From positions 248,001 to 312,000 of the forward strand of contig NZ_JBHUOQ010000001.1 in assembly GCF_042686195.1 (NCBI RefSeq): DNA of 64,000 bases, in the 5' to 3' direction. Source of the DNA: Corticicoccus populi. GTDB lineage: Bacteria; Bacillota; Bacilli; Staphylococcales; Salinicoccaceae. This document shows positions 33,817-41,180 of this stretch, one piece after another. The position numbers and the translations under genes were made by a program. A model generated the notes under the pieces. That model worked only from the letters and a program-made list of their open reading frames with translations, searched no databases and was not told the origin of the DNA. The stretch's first letter is position 1. Every line of letters begins with the position of its first letter.

Positions 33817-34506
33817 ATGAAAAAAGTAGAGTTTTCACCATCTTTAATGACGATGGATTTAGATAAATTTAAAGAGCAGATTACATTTTTGAATGACCAC
33901 GCAGATTCATATCATATCGATATTATGGACGGGCATTATGTTCCGAATATTACACTGTCCCCGTGGTTTATAGAAGAATTAAGAAAAATAAGTGATCTTC
34001 CCGTTTCAGCACACTTAATGGTAACGAATCCGAGTTTCTGGGTTCAGCAGCTGATCGATATTAAATGTGAATGGATCTGCATGCATGCTGAAGTATTGGA
34101 CGGACTCGCGTTCAGGCTGATTGATCAAATTCATGATGCGGGACTGAAAGCAGGTGTTGTTTTAAACCCGGAAACACCGATAGAGCATATCTTCCCGTAT
34201 ATTGAACTTGTTGATAAGATTACCATCATGACGATTGATCCGGGATTTGCCGGACAGCGTTTCATTGAAAGTACACTCGATAAAATCACGGCATTAAGAG
34301 AACTGCGTGAAGAAAAAGGCTATCAGTACGTGATAGAAATGGACGGGTCTTCCAACCGTAAATCATTTAAGCGTATTGATCAGGCTGGCCCGGATATATA
34401 TATTGTCGGAAGAAGCGGATTATTCGGTCTTGATGACAGCATTGAAAAATCATGGGAAATAATGTGCAGGGATTATAAGGATATGACCGGCAAAGAAATT
34501 TCTTAA
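33817..34506 (+). CDS. alsE: D-allulose-6-phosphate 3-epimerase
   Basis: 229 residues, TIM barrel of the ribulose-phosphate epimerase family. Metal and catalytic residues lie in HIDIMDGHYVPN and AHLMVTNP; TIDPGFAGQRF and MDGSSN follow. The pattern SPSLMTMDLDKFKEQI, then HIDIMDGH, NITLSP and VLNPETPIE, closely resembles E. coli AlsE rather than Rpe. AlsE converts allulose-6-phosphate to fructose-6-phosphate. As the last gene of a fructose-type PTS operon it implies the PTS imports D-allulose (psicose), entering glycolysis in one step. A general Rpe role is less likely. Confidence 0.82.
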   Translation: MKKVEFSPSLMTMDLDKFKEQITFLNDHADSYHIDIMDGHYVPNITLSPWFIEELRKISDLPVSAHLMVTNPSFWVQQLIDIKCEWICMHAEVLDGLAFRLIDQIHDAGLKAGVVLNPETPIEHIFPYIELVDKITIMTIDPGFAGQRFIESTLDKITALRELREEKGYQYVIEMDGSSNRKSFKRIDQAGPDIYIVGRSGLFGLDDSIEKSWEIMCRDYKDMTGKEIS

Positions 34507-34509
34507 AAT

Positions 34510-34563
34510 AAAATAGAGAGCATGTCCTACGGGAATTTCCCGGCAGAGCGTGCTCTCTATTTT
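34510..34563. terminator. Bidirectional terminator after alsE, inside the EamA gene end
   Basis: 13-bp stem AAAATAGAGAGCA (34510-34522)/TGCTCTCTATTTT (34551-34563) with an inner CGGGAA/TTCCCG hairpin and T-runs. The stop codon of the minus-strand EamA gene (34557-34559) lies in the right arm. Confidence 0.85.
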
Positions 34564-35435
34564 ATTTTTCTTGTTTTTCTCCTGCCTTCAAATAAATACA
34601 GGTAAACACCAACAAGGACAATGCTGCCGCCGATCATCTGGATGACAGTTAAATGTTCACCGAGGATTAACACCGCAAGTATGGATGCACCGACCGGTTC
34701 AAGAAGTACACTGATAGAAATGGTCGTCGGTGTCACCAGTGTGAGCAAGTAGTTAAAAACAACATGGGCAAAGCTCGGAAAAATTGCGAGCAGTATAAAT
34801 AAAATCCATTCATTGCTTGAGTAGTGAATCAGGTTGTCTTCAGTAATTAAATTATAGATCACTAAAAATACTGCCGAAAAGCCGAATACGATGAAACTGT
34901 AAATCCAGTGAGTTAACTTTTTCATCGCACGCTGGCCGATCATTAAGTAAATGACAATCGCAAGGACACAGAGGAATGACAGAATATTACCTATAAGCAT
35001 TGTTAAATTTTCAGTATTAAAGTCACCCCAGCTGACAATTAATATACCGAAGAACGATATGACTGTCGCAGTAAGGGTCTGTAGATTCATTTTTTCCTTA
35101 TAAAATAAAAATGCTGCAAACATCGCAACAATCGGCTGCAGGGCAAGGATGAGTGTGGAGCTTGCCACTGTGGTCATCTCGAGGGATGTAAACCAGAATG
35201 CAAAGTGCATGGCAAGGAACAGGCCTGCAAATATGAGTGCTGTCCAGTCTTTTAAATTTAATGCCGACAATTCTTTTCTGTATTTAAAAGCGAAGGGCAT
35301 AATCAGTACGGTTGAAAACAACATCCGGTACATACTGATGACTGCTGCCGGTGCTTCTGAAAGTTTAACGAAAATTGCCGCAAAAGATATTGCGATTACC
35401 GCAAATACTAATAATACAACGACCCTGTTCTGCAA
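34557..35435 (-). CDS. EamA/DMT-family transporter
   Basis: 292 residues, ten hydrophobic helices in two EamA repeats (about 5-135 and 145-285), with ASSTLILALQPIVAMFAAF and PTTISISVLLEPVGASILAVL, the usual conserved helices. Export of metabolites or amino acids is the common role; substrate unknown. The start is TTG at 35435, seven bases after AAGGAGG on the minus strand, with no closer ATG. Divergent from another EamA gene 153 bp away. Confidence 0.83.
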   Translation of the reverse strand: MQNRVVVLLVFAVIAISFAAIFVKLSEAPAAVISMYRMLFSTVLIMPFAFKYRKELSALNLKDWTALIFAGLFLAMHFAFWFTSLEMTTVASSTLILALQPIVAMFAAFLFYKEKMNLQTLTATVISFFGILIVSWGDFNTENLTMLIGNILSFLCVLAIVIYLMIGQRAMKKLTHWIYSFIVFGFSAVFLVIYNLITEDNLIHYSSNEWILFILLAIFPSFAHVVFNYLLTLVTPTTISISVLLEPVGASILAVLILGEHLTVIQMIGGSIVLVGVYLYLFEGRRKTRKIK

Positions 35436-35504
35436 TATGCATCCTCCTTAATGTTTCCAATTATATGGAGTATAACGGGGAATGATACAATATGTAAATA
35501 TTTA

Positions 35505-35546
35505 TTTCGAAAAATTTTTGAGATTTAAATACTGAATGTTCGAAAT
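35505..35546. promoter_or_regulatory. Paired TTCGAA palindromes between divergent EamA genes
   Basis: TTTCGAAA (35505-35512) and TTCGAAAT (35539-35546) lie in the 153-bp divergent intergenic region. They could be operator half-sites for shared control, but the motif is short and may be chance. Confidence 0.3.
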
Positions 35547-35588
35547 ATGAGATAATGTCTAATATTACAGCTTGAAAGAGGGGATGAT

Positions 35589-36509
35589 TTGAAAAAAGAC
35601 AGTCTTCTGTTCAATTATTTAATGGTTATACTGGTGATGCTGATCTGGGGATTGAATGTGGTCATATTAAAAGTGCTGGTCGATGAACTGCCGCCGCTTC
35701 CGATGACTGCAGTCAGAGTAACAATTGCCTCAATCACGGCATATTTGTTTATCAGAATGACACAATCTTTCAGACGGGCAACTAAAAATGAATTTCTGCT
35801 TATTGTGCTCAGTGCAGTCTGTGGTGTCATCCTGCACCATCTGCTGCTTGCGGTGGGTCTTCAGACAATTAATGCATCGAGTGCAGCGCTGATTCTCGCG
35901 CTCGTCCCGATTACAACAGCCCTGTTCGCAACACTGTTTTTAAAAGAAGCTGTCACACGGCTGAAATTTCTTGGTTTTGTCCTGGCGTTTGCCGGCGTAT
36001 TCTTTATTCAGGGGGCATCTTTTACTTCATTTAATATGAGCACAGGCGAACTGGTTGTATTTATCTCTATGGTCGCCCAGGCGCTTGGTTTTATATTTAC
36101 ACGTAAGGTAACTGTAACGATGGATTCGAGACAGGTGACAGCCTGGTCGATGCTTATCGGCTCGTTCGGTCTGTTGATTTTAAGTTTTGTCCTGGATTTT
36201 GAAGGTGTTAAAGAAATCACTGCACCGCATTCTATGTATATATACGTACTGTTAATCATGTCGGCGGTCGGTGCGACTGCACTCGGCTATATTATCTACA
36301 ATGCTTCTATTCAAAAAGTCGGTGCAAGCAATACAGTCGTATTTAATAATCTGGTGCCTTTGTTCGGACTGATATTTTCAAGTATTTTCCTGAATGAAAT
36401 CATTACGACAGAACAGATTACAGGTTTTATATTTATTGTGGCAGGTATTTTATTCGGAACGGGATATTTTGAGTATATATTTTCGAAATATCGTAAGAAT
36501 AAGAAATGA
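35589..36509 (+). CDS. EamA/DMT-family transporter
   Basis: 306 residues with ten predicted helices and two EamA repeats; MLIWGLNVVILK and ASSAALILALVPITTALFATL are the family motifs. The start is TTG 35589 behind GAGGGGATGA, so both genes of this divergent pair use TTG. It precedes the amidohydrolase by 24 bp and may share its transcript, possibly moving its substrate or product. Substrate unknown. Confidence 0.85.
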   Translation: MKKDSLLFNYLMVILVMLIWGLNVVILKVLVDELPPLPMTAVRVTIASITAYLFIRMTQSFRRATKNEFLLIVLSAVCGVILHHLLLAVGLQTINASSAALILALVPITTALFATLFLKEAVTRLKFLGFVLAFAGVFFIQGASFTSFNMSTGELVVFISMVAQALGFIFTRKVTVTMDSRQVTAWSMLIGSFGLLILSFVLDFEGVKEITAPHSMYIYVLLIMSAVGATALGYIIYNASIQKVGASNTVVFNNLVPLFGLIFSSIFLNEIITTEQITGFIFIVAGILFGTGYFEYIFSKYRKNKK

Positions 36510-36533
36510 AAATCTTAAATATGGAGTGATTTT

Positions 36534-37976
36534 ATGTCAGAGGTAACAGAAAAAATTAGAGCAATTATTGAGGAAAAACGAGATGCTTTTTTTGAAATCA
36601 GTGATCAGATCTGGGAGTGCCCGGAGATCAGATTTGAAGAAACAAAGTCATCCGCATACTCTGCAGATTTTATGGAAAAAGAAGGTTTCACTGTGGAACG
36701 CGGTGTTGCAGATATTCCGACAGCATTCACGGCGACATTTGGAAATAAGGGGCCTGTCATCGGGATTCTCGGGGAATATGACGCACTGCCGGGATTGAGC
36801 CAGAAAGCAGGTGTGACTGAATATGATCCTGTAGAACGTGACGGCCATGGTCACGGCTGCGGACATAATCTGCTTGGTGTCGGTGCGATGAGTGCAGCAG
36901 TTGCAGTAAAGGAATATTTGGAGAAGGAAAATATTGAAGGCACAGTGAAATATTTCGGCTGCCCGGCAGAGGAGAGCGGTTACGCTAAAACGTATATGGT
37001 TAAAGCAAGATTATTTGATGATGTTGATGCAGCCTTCTCATGGCATCCGCATTATTTGAATTCACTATTTAATGGTCCATCTTTAGCTGTGATTCATGCG
37101 ACATTTACGTTTAAAGGAAAGAGTTCCCACGCTTCAGCATCCCCCGAACTCGGGAGAAGTGCACTGGATGCGGTTGAACTGATGAATATCGGTGCCAACT
37201 ATATGCGGGAGCATATGATTGATGAAGCACGTGTGCATTATGCAGTGACCAATACCGGCGGCAAGTCTCCGAATGTTGTGCAGAGAGATGCGGAAGTGTC
37301 TTATTTTGTCCGTGCACCGCGGGCTGAACAGGCACGCAGTCTGTTTAAACGACTGACTAAAATCGCAGAAGGTGCTGTATTGATGACAGAAACTGAAATG
37401 ACTTATAAAGTAGAGGGCGCATGCTCAAACCTTGTACAGAATTCTGTTCTTGATAAACTGCTTCATCAAAATATGAATGCCCTCGAGACAGAAAGATATA
37501 CGGAAGAGGAAGTCAGTAAGGCAAAAGAATACTTCAATACACTGAATGATGAAGATAAAAACTTTGCAGAAAATCTAACAGGAAAGACACTCGCCGAAGT
37601 CTTTAAAGAACGTCCGCTTGTTCATGAAACTGCACCGTACCGTGAAGCACCCGAGTATGCTAAAGGATCCGGATCCACTGATGTCGGTTCTGTCAGCTGG
37701 GTCGTACCGACCGCACAGCTGGTTGCAGCAACATGGTCATTCGGCACACCGTTCCATACCTGGCAGGTCGTTTCCCAGGGAACATTGTCTTATGCAAAAA
37801 AAGGCATGCTTTATGCAGGGGAGTCCATCGCAAGTTCAGTGATTGATTTATTTAACAATCCTGAAGTGATAGAGGATGCGAAGAAAGAACTCGTCGAACG
37901 TGAAGCGGGACCTGAAAATTATAAATCACTCCTGCCCGACGAACAGTATACAGCACCGATTTTAGAAGAGGAATAA
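36534..37976 (+). CDS. abgB: M20 amidohydrolase, AbgB-like
   Basis: 480 residues, the length of E. coli AbgB, a subunit of p-aminobenzoyl-glutamate hydrolase. Metal-binding motifs: LGEYDALPG, GHGHGCGHNLLG, CPAEESG and SWHPH, plus GSTDVGSVSW near residue 385. The family cleaves acyl-amino-acid amides. No AbgA partner gene adjoins it; the AbgT-type transporter is 30 kb upstream. TATGGAG precedes the ATG. AbgB identity rests on length and motif style, so a related amidohydrolase activity is possible. Confidence 0.82.
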   Translation: MSEVTEKIRAIIEEKRDAFFEISDQIWECPEIRFEETKSSAYSADFMEKEGFTVERGVADIPTAFTATFGNKGPVIGILGEYDALPGLSQKAGVTEYDPVERDGHGHGCGHNLLGVGAMSAAVAVKEYLEKENIEGTVKYFGCPAEESGYAKTYMVKARLFDDVDAAFSWHPHYLNSLFNGPSLAVIHATFTFKGKSSHASASPELGRSALDAVELMNIGANYMREHMIDEARVHYAVTNTGGKSPNVVQRDAEVSYFVRAPRAEQARSLFKRLTKIAEGAVLMTETEMTYKVEGACSNLVQNSVLDKLLHQNMNALETERYTEEEVSKAKEYFNTLNDEDKNFAENLTGKTLAEVFKERPLVHETAPYREAPEYAKGSGSTDVGSVSWVVPTAQLVAATWSFGTPFHTWQVVSQGTLSYAKKGMLYAGESIASSVIDLFNNPEVIEDAKKELVEREAGPENYKSLLPDEQYTAPILEEE

Positions 37977-38013
37977 AATAAATTTCACCTGTATACTACG
38001 GCTTAATAAAAAG

Positions 38014-38040
38014 GACTTCCTGATATCAGGAAGTCTCTTT
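38014..38040. terminator. Bidirectional terminator overlapping the DUF1722 gene end
   Basis: Perfect 10-bp stem GACTTCCTGA (38014-38023)/TCAGGAAGTC (38026-38035), two-base loop, T-rich on both sides. The minus-strand gene's stop codon is in the right arm. Confidence 0.85.
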
Positions 38041-38397
38041 TAGTATTGATGACTGCAGTAAATATTCTGTGTCATATTTTTCAGCCTGTTGTTTTATGAA
38101 GTTGAGTAAATCTTCTTCTGTACTTTGAGATTCTGTAAATTTTGCTTTCAGCTTTTTATACATTTCTTTCTCATCATCAGTACAGACCTTTTTGAAGTAT
38201 CCCCACATATGATCGAATGCGTTTAACACAGAACCTTTTGACGGGGGTACATTGAGCGCATCTTTAATTAAACGCTCTATTTCATGAATATCATCTGTCG
38301 CTTTCAATGTTTCACGGATTAAATCATAGTGTTTCTGTGAATGAAACATCACCTCATATTTATGATGTGCCCAAAGTGATTCTGCTTCTTTTCTCAT
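38026..38397 (-). CDS. YbgA/DUF1722-family protein
   Basis: 123 residues. LWAHHKYEVMFHSQKHYDLI, the internal PPSKGSVLNAFDHMWGYFKK and the final Glu/Lys-rich helix match DUF1722, seen as YbgA alone or fused to DUF523. Function unknown. Its ATG overlaps the stop of the ABC ATPase gene (ATGA), with GAGGAA as a ribosome binding site in that gene's end, so it is translationally coupled to the transporter. Confidence 0.83.
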   Translation of the reverse strand: MRKEAESLWAHHKYEVMFHSQKHYDLIRETLKATDDIHEIERLIKDALNVPPSKGSVLNAFDHMWGYFKKVCTDDEKEMYKKLKAKFTESQSTEEDLLNFIKQQAEKYDTEYLLQSSILKETS

Positions 38398-39059
38398 GTT
38401 ATTTCCTCGAAAACGCCGTCTGTCATTTTAAATACTTTATCACAGTACTCTGTCAGCCGTTCATCATGTGTCACGATGATGCATGTTTTGTTCTGTGCTT
38501 TTGTCTGTTCTTTTAAAATTTTTACGACGCTGAGTGCGTTTTCGGTATCGAGTGAAGCGGTGGGTTCATCAGCCAGTATAATTGCCGGGTTGGTGTACAG
38601 TGCTTTAACAATCGCAGCACGCTGTTTCTGCCCGCCGGATATTTCCCCCGGCAGCTGATTTTTAATATCATTCAGTTTCAGCTGATCATACAACGCATTC
38701 AGTGATTCGTCCGACATGACATCATCTTTCTTTTTCTTCAGCAGCTTAAACTGCTCTTCAACAGTCAGGAAGGGGACCAGATTACTTGCCTGAAGTATAA
38801 AACCGATTTTGGATAAACGGATTTTAGAGAGCTGTTTTTGGCTTAACTGTGATATTTTTTCACCGTCTATAGTAATTTCACCGTCGGACGGTGTCTGAAG
38901 TGCACCGGCCATTGTGAGCAGTGTACTTTTCCCTGATCCGGAAGGACCGATAATCGCAACGAACTCACCCGCTTCAAGTGAAAAAGAGGTGTCTTTGACA
39001 GCTTCGATAGTAGAGCTGCCGTCATTAAACGTTTTAGTAACATTTTCAAATTTAAGCAT
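38394..39059 (-). CDS. hrtA: ABC transporter ATP-binding protein, HrtA-like
   Basis: 221 residues, the length I recall for S. aureus HrtA. Walker A GPSGSGKST near residue 40, signature SGGQKQRAAI near 140, Walker B IILADEPTASLD near 160. It powers the FtsX-type permease encoded just upstream. The ATG at 39059 follows AGGAGAGA; the longer frame to 39077 lies before that site. With HrtB it would expel heme or a similar toxic compound. The HssRS sensor pair usual near hrtAB is not in this window. Confidence 0.78.
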   Translation of the reverse strand: MLKFENVTKTFNDGSSTIEAVKDTSFSLEAGEFVAIIGPSGSGKSTLLTMAGALQTPSDGEITIDGEKISQLSQKQLSKIRLSKIGFILQASNLVPFLTVEEQFKLLKKKKDDVMSDESLNALYDQLKLNDIKNQLPGEISGGQKQRAAIVKALYTNPAIILADEPTASLDTENALSVVKILKEQTKAQNKTCIIVTHDERLTEYCDKVFKMTDGVFEEIT

Positions 39060-39069
39060 ATTCTCTCTC

Positions 39070-40119
39070 CTAACCAATCGCTTCCAGAGGATCGACTTTT
39101 CTAATTGAAGACACGGACAACAGACCGCCTAAAAGTGCCACAAGAATCAGCACGACTGCATAAAGGCTCAGTGTCACATAATCAAAAGTAACAGGGACAA
39201 CATCCGGTAAAAAGAGTCCGGTGACTAATGTCAGACCGAGTCCGATGGTTGTACCAATAATGGATAATATCAAAGTCTGCGCGAAAACAGATGCTGCGAG
39301 CATACCGTTGGTGAAGCCCTGTGCTTTTAACACACCGAACAGCTGTCGTTTCTGCAGGGTGATAACATATAGGAAGATACCAATGACCAGTGCAGAAATT
39401 ACGAATAAAAATATAATCATAAAGTTAAGTGTCAGGTTCTGTGCCTGATATCCTGGCAGTTCATTGATGAAATCCTCTGTCGGCATCATGACCAGAGAAT
39501 CATCAAGTTCAACATCACCGGTGTCACCCTGAATCACCATTGCACTGACTGTATCATCACCGTACATGGGATTAATCTCTCTCACAGTATCCATAGAACT
39601 GTACATTGTGGGCGCCGCATTGTATTTTGCACTTTCAGTGAATCCTGTGATTTCCAGGGTTTCATCACTGCTTGCGAGAGACAATTCGTCACCGATTTCA
39701 AATCCTTCTTCTTTTAATGAAGCATCCGCAATTACCTCACCGGTATTTTCAAACATATCCCCGGATTCAAGTGATGGAATGATAAAAGATGTATCATCTT
39801 CAACACCGAATAAGAATGCAGACTCCTCATTATCTTCATTTGAAACAATTAAAGATGTCTGAATAATTGATGTATTGTTCTCATCAATATCCGGCAGTTC
39901 ATCTTCTGAAATAAAAGACTGGGCAATCGTATTATTGGCATCATCATTTAAGACGATGGCATCCGATTCCCAGAGATCGATACTTTCCCTGTTCATATTC
40001 ATGAGCCCGCCGGCAAGACCGGATAATAAAAAGACTAAATAACTGATCATGACAAGCACCATAACAACAAGGCTGAATTTCAATTTATTACGGACAATTT
40101 CCTTCCACGCTAAAAACAT
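39070..40119 (-). CDS. hrtB: FtsX-family ABC permease, HrtB-like
   Basis: 349 residues: one N-terminal helix, a roughly 200-residue extracellular domain, and three helices at the C-terminus, the MacB/FtsX plan. KEIVRNKLKF at the start, PGYQAQNLTLNFMI, LYVITLQKRQLFGVLKAQG and the terminal RKVDPLEAIG agree with HrtB/VexB-type heme exporters. GGAGGTG precedes the ATG. First gene of a minus-strand operon followed by hrtA and the DUF1722 gene. Confidence 0.78.
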   Translation of the reverse strand: MFLAWKEIVRNKLKFSLVVMVLVMISYLVFLLSGLAGGLMNMNRESIDLWESDAIVLNDDANNTIAQSFISEDELPDIDENNTSIIQTSLIVSNEDNEESAFLFGVEDDTSFIIPSLESGDMFENTGEVIADASLKEEGFEIGDELSLASSDETLEITGFTESAKYNAAPTMYSSMDTVREINPMYGDDTVSAMVIQGDTGDVELDDSLVMMPTEDFINELPGYQAQNLTLNFMIIFLFVISALVIGIFLYVITLQKRQLFGVLKAQGFTNGMLAASVFAQTLILSIIGTTIGLGLTLVTGLFLPDVVPVTFDYVTLSLYAVVLILVALLGGLLSVSSIRKVDPLEAIG

Positions 40120-40197
40120 AAGTGCACCTCCAATAGATTAAGTATATATGAAGGCGGGTTCTATCGGGTATGAAAAACACTTGGGAATTTATAAATT

Positions 40198-41079
40198 TTA
40201 AACCGACTGGTTAATATGTTTAAGAAATTCATTTACAGTGACAGACTGCGGCATATTTTGATTTACTGCAACACCGATTTTTCTTTTTTCAATTGGAATA
40301 TCAACAGAAATCTCAAATAACTCACCAGAATTCAGGTGATTCTGAATCAATTCTTTTGTGATAAATACAATTCCCATATTCATCTTTGCGGTTTCAATTA
40401 AGAGCTCTACACTGCCCACCTCAATATCCGGATAAACTTCGAGTTGTGATCTTTGAAATAACTGATCAAGAAATTTTCTCGAACTGCTTCCTTCTGAAAA
40501 AGAAATCAATGGATATTTTTTAATATCTTCAAGTGTAAGTATCTTTTCGTTTAAATATCTGTAGTTTTTTCCACCGGCAAATACACTGTCAATATCCATA
40601 AAATGATTGATTTCTATGTGTTCTGCCTGAACAGGGAGGTGGACAAAGCCGATATCAATCTGCTGATTCGATAGCTTATTAATAATTTCAGGTGTAGAAC
40701 CGTGTCTTAACTGAATGTGGATATCCGGATATAAGTCTTGAAATGATTGAATATACGGAAGCAGATAGTGTTTGAAGGTGGAGTCGCTGCCACCGATTGA
40801 GAGTGTGCCGGAATTTAAATTCTTCATGGAGAAGATGGCATTTTCCGCCTGATTGACCCACTCAAATATTTGACTTGTATACTGAAACAGCACATTTCCT
40901 TCCGGCGTGATTAATACGCCCTTAGAAGTTCTCTTAAATAAACAGACACCAAGACCGTTCTCAAGCTGCCGGATCGCATGACTGACACTTGGTTGTGTAA
41001 TAAAAAGACGTTTTGCTGCTTTAGAAAAATTCTTTTCAACCGCTGTAATGTGGAATACATAGTATAAATCTAAATTAAT
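40198..41079 (-). CDS. LysR-family regulator with no canonical start codon for its HTH
   Basis: About 293 residues when read from ATT 41079: NLDLYYVFHITAVEKNFSKA, then LFITQPSVSHAIRQLE and TPEGNVLFQY, a full LysR DNA-binding domain, followed by a periplasmic-protein-like effector domain to the end. No ATG, GTG or TTG exists in frame between the upstream stop (near 41107) and an internal GTG at 40893 that would delete the HTH. A good ribosome binding site, TAGGTGGTG (41096-41088), precedes ATC 41082 and ATT 41079. Either a non-AUG start is used, or the start codon was lost by mutation. Divergent from aroA. Confidence 0.8.
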   Translation of the reverse strand: MNLDLYYVFHITAVEKNFSKAAKRLFITQPSVSHAIRQLENGLGVCLFKRTSKGVLITPEGNVLFQYTSQIFEWVNQAENAIFSMKNLNSGTLSIGGSDSTFKHYLLPYIQSFQDLYPDIHIQLRHGSTPEIINKLSNQQIDIGFVHLPVQAEHIEINHFMDIDSVFAGGKNYRYLNEKILTLEDIKKYPLISFSEGSSSRKFLDQLFQRSQLEVYPDIEVGSVELLIETAKMNMGIVFITKELIQNHLNSGELFEISVDIPIEKRKIGVAVNQNMPQSVTVNEFLKHINQSV

Positions 41080-41095
41080 GATATAGACACCACCT

Positions 41096-41148
41096 ATAAC
41101 TGTTATTTAAAAGATTAATTTTATTTATATCATACATGTAAATATAAT
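41096..41148 (+). promoter_or_regulatory. LysR-aroA divergent control region
   Basis: ATAACTGTTAT (41096-41106) is a perfect short palindrome with LysR-box character next to the LysR start; TATAAT (41143-41148) is the probable aroA -10, with a poor -35 that could need activation. Confidence 0.5.
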
Positions 41149-41180
41149 GAAGTTAAATCATTTGTTCAGGAGGATTCGCT

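Noticed and set aside
40198..40893. Short LysR protein starting at the internal GTG
   Set aside because: It would lack the DNA-binding domain, which is intact in frame just upstream with a ribosome binding site; no such site precedes this GTG.
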